From positions 1-64,000 of the forward strand of contig PNKH01000016.1 in the NCBI GenBank assembly GCA_013822345.1: 64,000 nucleotides of DNA. Reading direction: 5' to 3'. Numbering within the stretch: position 1 is the stretch's first letter; each line of letters begins with the position of its first letter. A program made the translations under genes and the position numbers. The notes under the pieces are model-generated. The model saw nothing but the letters and a program-made list of their open reading frames with translations. It had not been told where the DNA came from and did no database searches. Source of the DNA: Isosphaera sp. GTDB lineage: Bacteria; Planctomycetota; Planctomycetia; Gemmatales; Gemmataceae. Positions 16,687 through 24,606 of this stretch are shown here, in pieces.

Positions 16687-17352
16687 GACCGGCTCCGCCA
16701 GGCCCAGCGCCGCCAGGGTGAACCGGGTGACGTGGTCCGTCACCAGGCCCGCGTCCAGCGCGTCGACCGCCGCCTTCCCGAAGATCAGCTCCGACACCGG
16801 CCGGTTCTGCCGGTAGAAGAGGATCTGGCCGATCACGCTGAACCCGGTCGCCAGCAGCCGCGGCTCGTCCAACCCCGGGAGCAACTCCCGCAGGATGCCG
16901 CGGAGGGCGAACGCGACCGGGCGGATGAACTCGTCCACCACCACCCCGGCGGCCCGCCCGGGGTCGGCCATCTCCCGCATCATCAGCTTCATCGCGGTGG
17001 TGCTCGCCGGGGCGTGCATCCGGGCCACCATCTCCCGGATGAAGACCCGCAGCTTCTCGACCGGCGGGGTGCCCGGGGGCGGGGCCGGGAAGTCGTTCAT
17101 CCGGGCGGCGCACGTGTGGGCGTGCTTCACCGCCTCGACGTACAGCCCCTCCTTGCCGCCGAAGTGGTAGGTCACCCCGGCGATGTTCACCCCGGCCCGG
17201 CGGCAGATGTCCCGGACGGTCGCCCCGTCGAACCCGCGGTCGGCGAACGCCGCCTGCCCGGCCTCCAGCAGCCGGCCGCGGGCGTCCGGCCCGTCCGCCG
17301 CCGGGGCGGCCGGCCGCCGGGTTCGCGCCACTCGGGACAACCTCCGACCCAT
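16654..17352 (-). CDS. TetR/AcrR-family regulator (CecR-like)
   Basis: A 232-residue regulator. The N-terminal helix-turn-helix is clear: RLLEAGQAAFADRGFDGATV...ICRRAGVNIAGVTYHFGGK (about residues 27-67). The C-terminal domain includes FYRQNRPVSELIFG, as in CecR/YbiH, whose known targets are an adaptor-plus-ABC exporter, matching the genes here. ATG at 17352 is preferred over 17415 because the latter would place the promoter and presumed operator inside the gene. The C-terminal residues SSPRRGGTA are encoded by an inverted-repeat arm, so the natural end may have been altered. Confidence 0.88.
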   Translation of the reverse strand: MGRRLSRVARTRRPAAPAADGPDARGRLLEAGQAAFADRGFDGATVRDICRRAGVNIAGVTYHFGGKEGLYVEAVKHAHTCAARMNDFPAPPPGTPPVEKLRVFIREMVARMHAPASTTAMKLMMREMADPGRAAGVVVDEFIRPVAFALRGILRELLPGLDEPRLLATGFSVIGQILFYRQNRPVSELIFGKAAVDALDAGLVTDHVTRFTLAALGLAEPVGSSPRRGGTA

Positions 17353-17380
17353 CTGGCCCCCGCGGTCCGTGCCCAACAGA

Positions 17381-17415
17381 CGTTTGAAATATACCCAACG
17401 GTCGTTTGAAATCAA
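17381..17415 (-). promoter_or_regulatory. Promoter with probable TetR operator
   Basis: On the minus strand, TTGATT (17415-17410) and TATATT (17393-17388) are spaced by 16 bases. Inside lies the imperfect palindrome ATTTCAAACG-AC-CGTTGGGTAT (17412-17391, 7 of 10 pairs). A second ATTTCAAACG half-site (17390-17381) follows. This patch is notably AT-richer than its surroundings. Autoregulation by the adjacent TetR protein is inferred. Confidence 0.55.
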
Positions 17416-17422
17416 CCCCAGG

Positions 17423-17450
17423 TTGCCCGCGACTCCGGCGCGCGTACCCT
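17423..17450 (+). promoter_or_regulatory. Promoter for leaderless Mpo1-like gene
   Basis: TTGCCC (17423-17428), a 16-base spacer and TACCCT (17445-17450) are followed by six bases and the ATG at 17457. Transcription would start at or next to the start codon. It is divergent from the TetR promoter, so the regulator could affect both. Confidence 0.5.
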
Positions 17451-17456
17451 GTCGCC

Positions 17457-17762
17457 ATGAGCTTCCCCATCGCCCGCCGGGTCCTCGCCCTCGCCGCCCG
17501 CGCCCGCCGGAACTGGCTCGCCCGGCACCAACACCCGTTCAACTTCGCGATCCACCTTGTCGGCATCCCGCTCGCCGTCGCCGGCGTCCCGCTCCTGTTC
17601 CTCACCGACTGGTACTGGGGGGTCGGGGCGGTCGTCGCCGGGTACGCCCTGCAGTGGCTCGGGCACCGGGTCGAGGGGAACGATGTGGGCGAGTTGATCC
17701 CGCTCAAGCGGCTCCTCGGGCTGCCGGTCGTCGCGGTCGCGCCGCCCCGCCCCAGCACATAG
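17457..17762 (+). CDS. Mpo1-like (DUF962) membrane protein
   Basis: A 101-residue protein of the DUF962/Mpo1 family; in yeast Mpo1 is an iron-dependent dioxygenase of 2-hydroxy fatty acids. The conserved polar motifs RHQHPFNFAIHLVGIP (about 22-37) and LGHRVEGNDVGE (about 66-77) provide the expected His residues, flanked by hydrophobic helices. The bacterial substrate is unknown. Its TAG stop lies in the left arm of the 17756-17815 inverted repeat. It is divergent from the TetR gene. Confidence 0.82.
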   Translation: MSFPIARRVLALAARARRNWLARHQHPFNFAIHLVGIPLAVAGVPLLFLTDWYWGVGAVVAGYALQWLGHRVEGNDVGELIPLKRLLGLPVVAVAPPRPST

Positions 17763-17815
17763 CCCCCGGCTTGCCGGGGGTGCTTGAAAACCCCCGGCAA
17801 GCCGGGGGCTATGTG
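17756..17815. repeat. Perfect hairpin after the Mpo1-like gene
   Basis: CACATAGCCCCCGGCTTGCC and its complement GGCAAGCCGGGGGCTATGTG bracket GGGGGTGCTTGAAAACCCCC, giving an almost uninterrupted stem of about 25 bp. No U-tract follows. The remaining 170 bases up to 17989 show nothing recognisable. Confidence 0.9.
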
Positions 17816-17988
17816 ACTTGAGCCGTTCCCGCCACACCGCCCAACTTCGCGCCCGACGCCCGGAAAAACCGACCCGACCCGCACGACCGCTCAAGTCGCC
17901 CCCGGCCGCCTGCCGATGGGGTGGTGGGAAGCACTCCGGGGTCGGGGGATGTCCGGGTGCGTCGCGCGGGCCGGGACGGGGGGACGCG

Positions 17989-20283
17989 ATGAGCGGCAAG
18001 CGGTGGGTCAAACGGGCGCTGGCCGGGTTGCTCGCCGTGGGCTCGGCCGGCGGCTGCACCCAGCAGGTGTTCCTCGACCCGGCGGACTACCGCGACGCGG
18101 TCACCGGCCCGCTCCCGCCGGGGCTCGAGAACCGCCCCCACGACGCCGTCGCCCCGTCCCCGGTCGACCGCCTGTCCGCCGGGCCGGCCACCATCCTCGA
18201 CCCGGACCGGCCGCCCCGCATGGTCACCCTCCAGGAGTGCGTCGCGGTCGCCCTCGAGCAGGGGAACGTCGGCAGCCAGGCCCCGACCAACTTCGGGTTC
18301 AAGGTCGACACCCCGAACCAGTTCACCGGCCAGGGGGTGACCGGGTCGGACGCCATCCGGGTGTTCGCCATCGACCCGGCCATCGTCAGCGCCAACCTGG
18401 AGCGGTCGCTGTCCAAGTTCGACGCCCGGGTCATCTCCAGCATGACGTGGCAGAAGGTGGACGAGCCGACCCCGGTCCAGTTCGTCTCCTTCCAGCAGCA
18501 GCGGGACGCGGCCCAGTTCTCGACCACCATCGCCAAGCCGCTCCCGACCGGCGGGACCGCCGGCATCACCTTCTCGACCGACTACTCGAAGTTCCCCAGC
18601 CAGGCCGCCGGGGTACAGGTGAACCCGAACTACACCCCCCGCCTCCAGTTCACCCTGGAGCAACCGCTGCTGCGGCTGTTCGGGGTGGAGCTGAACCAGC
18701 TCTCCCCGAACCACCCGGGGAGCCAGGTGCTGAACCTCGGGCCGAGCGGCGGGCAGGGGACGGAGGGGATCCTGATCAGCCGGATCCGGGTCGACCAGCA
18801 GCGGTCGGAGTTCGACCGGCAGGTGAACTTCCTGCTGGTGAACGTGGAGACGGCGTACTGGAACCTGTCGGCGGGGTACTACAACCTGTACGCCCAGGAG
18901 GAGGGCCTGCGGCAGGCGTTCGAGGGGTTCCGGTTCATCAGCGCCCGGGTGGCGGCGGAGATCGACCCGCCGCAGCTGGCGGACCAGGCCCGGGCCCAGT
19001 TCGAGCGGTTCCGCCGGCAGGTGTACGAGGCCCGCGGGCAGGTGCTGGAGGCGGAGCGGAACCTGCGCGGGCTGCTCGGGGTGCGGAGCGACGACGGGAC
19101 CCGGCTGGTGCCGATCGACACCCCGACCGAGGCGGCGTTCCAGCCGGACTTCTACGAGGCGGCGAACGACGCCCTGGCGAACCGCCCGGAGTTGCTCCAG
19201 GCCCGGCAGGAGGTGAAGGCGAACCAACTGAACCTGATCCTCCAGAAGAACCTCCGCAAGCCGAACCTGGTCGGGTTCACCCAGTACGACCTGACCGGGC
19301 TCGGGACCCGGCTGGACGGCCGGGCGGTGCTGGACGGGGGCGTCCCGGGGAACGCCCTGTCGAGCCTGGTGGACAACCGGTTCAACAGCTGGACGATCGG
19401 GCTGCGGTTCGACTACACCCTCGGGGCCCGGGACGCGAACGCCCTCACGAAGCAGGCCCAGCTGAACCTCGCCCGGAGCTTCTTCACCCTCCGGGACTCG
19501 GAGATGAAGGCGCTGGAGTACCTGGTGCTGCAGTACCGGCAGGTGGTCCAGGCGCACACCGTGATCGGCCCGGCCCGGGCCGAGCGGAAGGCCCTGCAGG
19601 TGTTCGTCGGGAAGACCCGGACGGTGATCGAGATCGGGCGGTTCGACTCGGCCTTCTACCAGAACTACCTGCAGGTGCAGCGGGACCTGGCCCAGGCGAT
19701 CGCGATCGAGTCGCAGGCGGTGGCGAACTACAACTCGGCCCTGGCCGCGCTGGAGTTCGCGAAGGGGACGATCCAGCAGTACAACAACGTGCGGGTGAGC
19801 GAGGGCCCGCTCCCGCCGTGGGCCCAGAAGAAGGCGGCCGACCACATCCGCGAGCGGACCGAGGCCGCCATCCCCCTCCGGGACCGCGACCTGACCCCGC
19901 CGCCCGGCGGGCCGGGGCTGGTCGGCGGGGCGCCGGTCGGCCCGCCGGCCGGGTCCCCGCTGGTCGACGCCCTGCCGCCGTTCGCCCGGAAGCGGGAGCC
20001 GCTCCCGGAGGGCCTGCCGGAGCCGCGGCCGGGGGACAAAAAGATGGACCCGCCGGTGCCGCCGCCGGGCGGCGGGCTCGGGGCGGTGCCGCGGCCGCTG
20101 CCGGCGGCGGACGCGGCCGACACGTACTTCCGCCCGGCCGGGACGGTGAGCCTGCCGCCGCCGCGCGGGACGGCCAACCCGGCCGCCCCGCCGGCGGCCC
20201 CGCCGGCCCCGTTCACCCCGACCATGCCGCCGGTGCCGGTCCCGCCGTCCGGCGGCGTCCCGGCCGTCCCGCCGGGGAAGTGA
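17989..20283 (+). CDS. TolC-family outer membrane lipoprotein with Pro-rich tail
   Basis: A 764-residue outer-membrane efflux protein. A lipoprotein signal (GLLAVGSAGGC, lipid Cys about 23) leads into a domain with two OEP-type repeats rich in heptad-pattern helices, for example LVNVETAYWNLSAGYYNLYA (about 285-304) and VLQYRQVVQAHTVIG. The last ~110 residues are Pro/Gly-rich low complexity, unusual for TolC. It is much longer than E. coli TolC. It could be the outer-membrane partner of the adaptor at 11955, but the two are not co-transcribed. Confidence 0.88.
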   Translation: MSGKRWVKRALAGLLAVGSAGGCTQQVFLDPADYRDAVTGPLPPGLENRPHDAVAPSPVDRLSAGPATILDPDRPPRMVTLQECVAVALEQGNVGSQAPTNFGFKVDTPNQFTGQGVTGSDAIRVFAIDPAIVSANLERSLSKFDARVISSMTWQKVDEPTPVQFVSFQQQRDAAQFSTTIAKPLPTGGTAGITFSTDYSKFPSQAAGVQVNPNYTPRLQFTLEQPLLRLFGVELNQLSPNHPGSQVLNLGPSGGQGTEGILISRIRVDQQRSEFDRQVNFLLVNVETAYWNLSAGYYNLYAQEEGLRQAFEGFRFISARVAAEIDPPQLADQARAQFERFRRQVYEARGQVLEAERNLRGLLGVRSDDGTRLVPIDTPTEAAFQPDFYEAANDALANRPELLQARQEVKANQLNLILQKNLRKPNLVGFTQYDLTGLGTRLDGRAVLDGGVPGNALSSLVDNRFNSWTIGLRFDYTLGARDANALTKQAQLNLARSFFTLRDSEMKALEYLVLQYRQVVQAHTVIGPARAERKALQVFVGKTRTVIEIGRFDSAFYQNYLQVQRDLAQAIAIESQAVANYNSALAALEFAKGTIQQYNNVRVSEGPLPPWAQKKAADHIRERTEAAIPLRDRDLTPPPGGPGLVGGAPVGPPAGSPLVDALPPFARKREPLPEGLPEPRPGDKKMDPPVPPPGGGLGAVPRPLPAADAADTYFRPAGTVSLPPPRGTANPAAPPAAPPAPFTPTMPPVPVPPSGGVPAVPPGK

Positions 20284-20304
20284 TCCGTGTCTCGAGTCTG
20301 AACG

Positions 20305-20380
20305 GCCGGGCGAACCGCGACCGTCAGGGAGCGGGTATTCCTCGGCGACACCCGCTCCCTGACGGTCGCGGTTCGCCGGC
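20305..20380. repeat. Inverted repeat between convergent genes (GCGAACCGCGACCGTC family)
   Basis: Left GCCGGGCGAACCGCGACCGT and its complement on the right, extending to AGGGAGCGGGT / ACCCGCTCCCT. The arms match the copy at 15242-15330 nearly base for base, but the loop differs (ATTCCTCGGCGAC). It lies between the TolC-like gene and the convergent aldolase gene. Confidence 0.94.
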
Positions 20381-20391
20381 GAGCTGCGCCG

Positions 20392-21309
20392 TCAGCTCCA
20401 CACGTGGGCCGCGCCGCCGAGCCGGTCCAACTCCTCCCGGAAGGCGGCCGCCTCGACCGGGGTGAGGTTCGCGAGCGGCAGCCGGACCGGGCCGAGGTCG
20501 AGGCCGCGGAGCCGCATCACCTCCTTCGCCGCCGCCAGGTACCCGGTGCGGATCATGACCGCGATCACCCGCACCGCCGCCCACTGCTCGGCCCGGGCGG
20601 CCGCGTAGTCGCCGCGGCCGGCGGCCGCGAGCAGCCGGTGGAACCGGGCGGCGGCGAAGTTGTACCCGCTCCCGACCGCCCCCTTCCCGCCGAGCGCGAC
20701 GGCCGCCAGGAACTGCTCGTCGAGGCCGTAGAGGACATCGAGCCGGCCGCCGGCGGCGTGGAGGAGCCGCTGGAACGTCATCAGGTCGGGGTTGGTGAAC
20801 TTGACCCCGGCGAGGGTCGGGACGCGGTCGGCGAGCGCGTCGACCCAGTCGGCGACCGGGAACGCGACGCCGGTCAGGACCGGGATGTCGTAGAAGTAGA
20901 ACGGCGTGCCCGGGGCCGCGGCCGCCACGTCCCGGCAGCACTCGACCAGCACCGCCGGTGACTTCGGCTTGAGGTAGCTCGGGCTGAGCATGGCGACGGC
21001 GGCCGCCCCGACCGACTGGGCGTGGGCGGCGAGGGTGCGGCTGTCGGCCAGGCAGTTCGCCCCGACGTGGACGACGAGCCGGACCGGGCTCCCCTTAAGG
21101 GCGGCGGCCCACCGGGCGGCGAGCGCCAGCCGTTCCTCGACGGTGAGCGAGCTGCTCTCGCCGGTGGTGCCGCCGACGAACGCCCCGGCGACGCCGTCGC
21201 GGGCGGCCCACTCGGCCTGCCGGTCGACGGCGGCGAGGTTGAGACCGCCGTCCCGGGTGAACGGGGTGAGGACGGCGGGGACGAGTCCGGCGAACGGGGT
21301 GTGCGGCAT
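20392..21309 (-). CDS. N-acetylneuraminate lyase/dihydrodipicolinate synthase-family aldolase
   Basis: A 305-residue class I aldolase of the DapA/NanA superfamily. The substrate carboxyl-binding motif is GTTGESSSL (47-55; Glu-Ser as in neuraminate lyases), the catalytic Tyr is Y140 in FYFYDIPVLTG, and the Schiff-base Lys is K170 in AGVKFTNPDL. The YDIPVLTGV and KFTNPDL segments are closer to N-acetylneuraminate lyase than to dihydrodipicolinate synthase, so NanA-type cleavage of a keto-sugar acid is the better guess. ATG at 21309 is chosen because upstream codons have no family similarity. Confidence 0.85.
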   Translation of the reverse strand: MPHTPFAGLVPAVLTPFTRDGGLNLAAVDRQAEWAARDGVAGAFVGGTTGESSSLTVEERLALAARWAAALKGSPVRLVVHVGANCLADSRTLAAHAQSVGAAAVAMLSPSYLKPKSPAVLVECCRDVAAAAPGTPFYFYDIPVLTGVAFPVADWVDALADRVPTLAGVKFTNPDLMTFQRLLHAAGGRLDVLYGLDEQFLAAVALGGKGAVGSGYNFAAARFHRLLAAAGRGDYAAARAEQWAAVRVIAVMIRTGYLAAAKEVMRLRGLDLGPVRLPLANLTPVEAAAFREELDRLGGAAHVWS

Positions 21310-21417
21310 CGGGGTACCGGGGGCGGGGTTCGGGGTCGGCGGGGATATGACTACGACCCGGCCCGGCCGCGGGACGCCCGCCGCCCGACGCGACCGGGCC
21401 GGGTTCACCCCGCCGCC

Positions 21418-22140
21418 TCACCCGGCGAGCCGGATCCGCAGGTCGGCGCACGCCGCCCGGTGGCTGGCCTCCAGGTCGAGCGGGACGGCCGCATCCGACC
21501 CGAGCCACAGCGGCACCGTCGGGAGCGTCCGCCCGACCTCCAGATCCGCCGGCCAGGCGAGAAGCCGCCCGTCCCCGTCCCGGCCGACCGACCGGTACGA
21601 GACGGCCGACAGCGCCCCCGGGCCCGGGCCCCCGGGCTCCGCCCCGAGGGCCGCCAGGAGGTCGCCGTGGAGGTCCGCGCGGCGGGTGGTGACCACGTCC
21701 ACGACGACCAGCCCGCACCCCCGCCGGAGGTGCTCGGCGCACTTCCCGGCGAGCGCCTCCCGGGCCCGCGGACGGTCCTTGTTCCGCGGGCTGACCAGCT
21801 CGACCGCGGCCGCCAGCCGCGGGTCCCCGTCGTCGGTCCGGACCTCGACGGACACGTCGTCGGTTCCCGGCCACTCGACCGCGACCGCCAGCCCGGGGGC
21901 CGGCGGCGCCCAGGCGAGGGCGTCGGTCCCGCCGGCGGGGCCGGGGTCCGCAGCCTCGTGGAGGGCGGCCACGTCGATCTCGACCGGGCCGTCGCGGTCG
22001 AGGAACGGGACGGCGTAGTACCCCGAGGGCAGCACCCCGGCGTTGAGGAGCCGGGCGATCGCGGCCGCCCACGCCCCGTGGAACCCGCGCCACGGGTGGG
22101 TCCGGCTGAGGGGCGGGTGGAAGTGGTCGAGCAGCGGCAT
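21418..22140 (-). CDS. DUF4058 family protein
   Basis: A 240-residue protein of the DUF4058 family found in cyanobacteria and planctomycetes. Family features are the N-terminal MPLLDHFHPPLS...WRGFHGAWA, a central AAVELVSPRNKDRPRAREALAGK (about 112-134) and the hydrophobic GLVVVDVV strand. The family has an EVLSPxNK-type motif reminiscent of PD-(D/E)XK folds, but function is unknown. Upstream (22164-22169) TACAAT is a plausible -10 box, followed by GGCCGACCCCCGG, which also precedes the gene at 45875. Confidence 0.75.
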   Translation of the reverse strand: MPLLDHFHPPLSRTHPWRGFHGAWAAAIARLLNAGVLPSGYYAVPFLDRDGPVEIDVAALHEAADPGPAGGTDALAWAPPAPGLAVAVEWPGTDDVSVEVRTDDGDPRLAAAVELVSPRNKDRPRAREALAGKCAEHLRRGCGLVVVDVVTTRRADLHGDLLAALGAEPGGPGPGALSAVSYRSVGRDGDGRLLAWPADLEVGRTLPTVPLWLGSDAAVPLDLEASHRAACADLRIRLAG

Positions 22141-22225
22141 GGCCGACTCCGGGGGTCGGCCTCATTGTAACCGACCGCGGTCGGCGGGGCCGGGTCCGGT
22201 ACGTCTGACGGCTGCGGTGCGGGCG

Positions 22226-22717
22226 CTACACGGACTCGGACGCGAACCACGCCCACCCGCCGGCCCCGTCGATCAGCCGCGACCGCAGGAACTCCTCGTC
22301 CGCCGGCGGGAACACGAACCGCCCGCCGAACCGCCCCTCGACCGCCGCCCGGAGTCGGGCCAGGGCCGGCGACCGCACCGCCCGGTCGCGGAGGTCGGCT
22401 AACTCCCACGGGTAGAAGATCCCGTTGCCGTGCACGGTCACGCACCACCCCGGCCCCGAGTACTCGCCGTCGTCCGCCAGCACCTGCACCTCTCCCCACA
22501 GCCCGATGCCGTCCGGGCAGAAGAACCGGTCGTTCTCGGCGAGGGCGGCCGGGTCGTCGAACAGGGCGGTGACGTGCCCGGCCAAGTGCCAGAACGGACT
22601 GCGGGCGTAATGCGGGTCGAGCAGACCCAACTCGTCGAGCAGCGGGAGAACGGTGTCGGGGGTCGGTGGCGCCCCGCCGCCGTTCGCGGCGAGGACGAGT
22701 GACGAGTAGAACGACAC
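22226..22717 (-). CDS. Conserved protein of unknown function
   Basis: A 163-residue acidic protein starting MSFYSSLVLAANGGG and ending GWAWFASESV. No family is recognised. GTG at 22717 is chosen because AGGAGG lies five bases upstream; the start at 22753 would directly abut the stop of the preceding gene and lacks such a site. The pair 22754-23062 and this gene are probably co-transcribed. Confidence 0.65.
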   Translation of the reverse strand: MSFYSSLVLAANGGGAPPTPDTVLPLLDELGLLDPHYARSPFWHLAGHVTALFDDPAALAENDRFFCPDGIGLWGEVQVLADDGEYSGPGWCVTVHGNGIFYPWELADLRDRAVRSPALARLRAAVEGRFGGRFVFPPADEEFLRSRLIDGAGGWAWFASESV

Positions 22718-22753
22718 CGGCACCTCCTGGCCCACGACGCCGAACGACCTCAC

Positions 22754-23062
22754 TCACCCGCCGGGGTCGGCGTTGCGGCTCCGGTCAGACGCGGCGCCCG
22801 GTTCGGCGTCCGGCATCCCACACGTCGGCCCGAAGGCGTGCGGGAAGAACCTGGCCGCTTCCTCCGGCGACAACTCCCAACGGTACTGTGGGGTGTACCC
22901 GTGGCCGCCCCAGAATTGGCCGCACGCCGGGCACCGGCACAGGTAGGTCGCGCTGGCCCCGTCCGACGCCAACTCGTCGAGGTCAGCGGCCACCGGGTCG
23001 GCACAGAACGCGCACCGCGGGGCCGCCGGCGGGCGAGGCCGGAACCAGTCGAGCAGTCCCAT
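22754..23062 (-). CDS. Small zinc-ribbon-like protein
   Basis: A 102-residue protein with two CxxC pairs, CAFCADP (about 17-23) and CRCPACGQFWG (about 42-52), suggesting a zinc ribbon. The N-terminus MGLLDWFRPRP resembles short membrane- or complex-associated leaders. The family is not recognised. ATG at 23062 is preferred to 23104 because it gives the MGLLDWF start. It stands immediately upstream of the 22226 gene. Confidence 0.62.
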   Translation of the reverse strand: MGLLDWFRPRPPAAPRCAFCADPVAADLDELASDGASATYLCRCPACGQFWGGHGYTPQYRWELSPEEAARFFPHAFGPTCGMPDAEPGAASDRSRNADPGG

Positions 23063-23144
23063 CCCTGCGTCCTCAGCCACCGAACCGGGGATGAACCCGA
23101 TCAACCCCTGCCACGGTAACCCGGCCGTCCGACGTGGTCAACGA

Positions 23145-24290
23145 TCACCGCTCCCGGACCGCCGGGAGGCACACGTCCGGCGGGGCGTACCCCCACTCCG
23201 GGCCGGCCAGCCCGTCCCGCTCGCCCTCCCGGTACAGCTTCCCCGTCTCCTCCGGGCCGAGGCCCAGCGGCGTCTCGGCCGTCACCGCCACGTCCTGCCG
23301 CAGCGCCGCCAGGTGGAACCGCATCCCCGCCAGCCGGGCCTGGCCGTACAGGTTCCCCAACTCCGCCCGGCAGTGGGCGTACACGATCGAACCCGTCGCC
23401 GCACCCAGGATCGGCAGCACCCGCGGCCGCACCGGGCCGGCGTCCGGGTACAGCTTCCCCGACACCACCGCGTACAGGTTCCCGCCCGCCCCCGCCGCCG
23501 CCCGGAACACGTCCGACGGGACGAACAGCTGCGACGTCACTCCCCCGTCGACGTGCAACTCGGTCGCCGTCGTCCCGTCCGCCCGGGTCACCGCGAACGC
23601 CACCGGCGGCAGCATCCCCGGCACCGAGCACGACGCCAGCAGCACGTCCCGGAACAGCCCCGCCCCGTCCGGCCGGCCGGCGATCGCCCCCATATCCCAG
23701 ACCACCAGCCGGCGCGTGTCCAGGCACGTGGTGGCGACGTACAGCCGGCGGCCCTTGGCGTGCTCGACCGCGACCCGGGCCAGGAAGTCCGGGGTGACCT
23801 GGCTCTCGATCAGCCGCTTCAGCGGGGCGCTCGACGCGACCGCGTCCTTGAACGGGATCGTCACCCACGCCCGGATCTTGAACACGTCCTCGGCCCGCAC
23901 CCCGGTGTACAGGTCGGTCGCCACCCCGTCGAACTCCGGCCCGAGGAACGCGAACGGGGCGATTAGCGCCCCGGTGCTGACCCCGGTCACGGTATCGAAC
24001 TCGGGCCGGGTCCCGGTCTTCGTCCACCCGGACAGGAACCCGGTCGAGTACGCCCCGTACAGCCCGCCGCTGGACACCGCCAGGACGTGCCGCTGCGGCC
24101 GCAGGTCGGCGCCGGGGCACCCCCGCCCGCACAGGGTGACGTCGGCCGGGGCCGGGGTCGCCGTCTCGACCACCCGGGCGAGCGGCATCCGGGCCGAGAT
24201 CGGCCTGCGGCCGGGCGACTCGCACCCGGCGGCCGCGGCCGCCAGCCCCGCCCCGACCACGACCCGCCACCGAAACCGGGTGCCACTCAT
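23145..24290 (-). CDS. Patatin-like phospholipase lipoprotein
   Basis: A 381-residue patatin-family protein exported as a lipoprotein (signal with lipid Cys about 23, LAAAAAGC). The nucleophile elbow is GVSTGAL (S105) and the catalytic Asp is in HVDGG (D248). The oxyanion loop, usually GGGxRG, reads SSGGLYGAY (73-81) here, a divergent form. Typical activity is acyl hydrolysis of phospholipids. An exported lipoprotein patatin suggests action on envelope lipids. The upstream region 24291-24606 is shared with the divergent thioredoxin-like gene. Confidence 0.85.
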   Translation of the reverse strand: MSGTRFRWRVVVGAGLAAAAAGCESPGRRPISARMPLARVVETATPAPADVTLCGRGCPGADLRPQRHVLAVSSGGLYGAYSTGFLSGWTKTGTRPEFDTVTGVSTGALIAPFAFLGPEFDGVATDLYTGVRAEDVFKIRAWVTIPFKDAVASSAPLKRLIESQVTPDFLARVAVEHAKGRRLYVATTCLDTRRLVVWDMGAIAGRPDGAGLFRDVLLASCSVPGMLPPVAFAVTRADGTTATELHVDGGVTSQLFVPSDVFRAAAGAGGNLYAVVSGKLYPDAGPVRPRVLPILGAATGSIVYAHCRAELGNLYGQARLAGMRFHLAALRQDVAVTAETPLGLGPEETGKLYREGERDGLAGPEWGYAPPDVCLPAVRER

Positions 24291-24606
24291 GCTGCGGCCC
24301 GTACCCGGACGCCGGGGCGGGTGTCAACCCCCGGGGCCAGGCAGCACACCCGATCCCGCCAGCCGAAACTTCCCGTCTGGTGAGAGTTCCCGACAGACCG
24401 GATACCATCCATCTTGCCCAAACGACTCGTATTAACTGGGTGGGAAGTGTCCAGATTCGTTTCACCCCGCCGGACACTTTTCTGGAATGTGCCACTTTTG
24501 CCGCGATTATCCTTCCATGGTGCGGCGACTTCGTCTATAACCTCTCCTTCCCGCGTCGTTCCGTTCGGCCCGGGAGGTTCGTGGTCACACCAGGAGGTTC
24601 AACAGG
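24291..24606. other. 316-bp divergent intergenic region, AT-richer than surroundings
   Basis: No gene, hairpin family or tRNA is seen. The stretch 24400-24545 is clearly lower in GC than the rest of the window. It contains TATAAC (24536-24541), a possible -10 box for the thioredoxin-like gene, without a convincing -35. AGGAGG at 24591-24596 is the ribosome-binding site of the next gene. Confidence 0.5.

Noticed and set aside
13904-17884. Very long minus-strand frame across CapA, permease and TetR genes
   Set aside because: The same GC artefact: it reads through several palindromes and has no recognisable domain.
20392-21309. Assignment of the aldolase as DapA (lysine pathway)
   Set aside because: The GTTGESSSL and YDIPVLTG motifs are closer to N-acetylneuraminate lyase, and no lysine-pathway gene is adjacent.
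24479-24500. Sigma54 promoter (GG-N10-GC) upstream of the thioredoxin-like gene
   Set aside because: The candidate TGG...GC elements have the wrong spacing (15 bases instead of 10).
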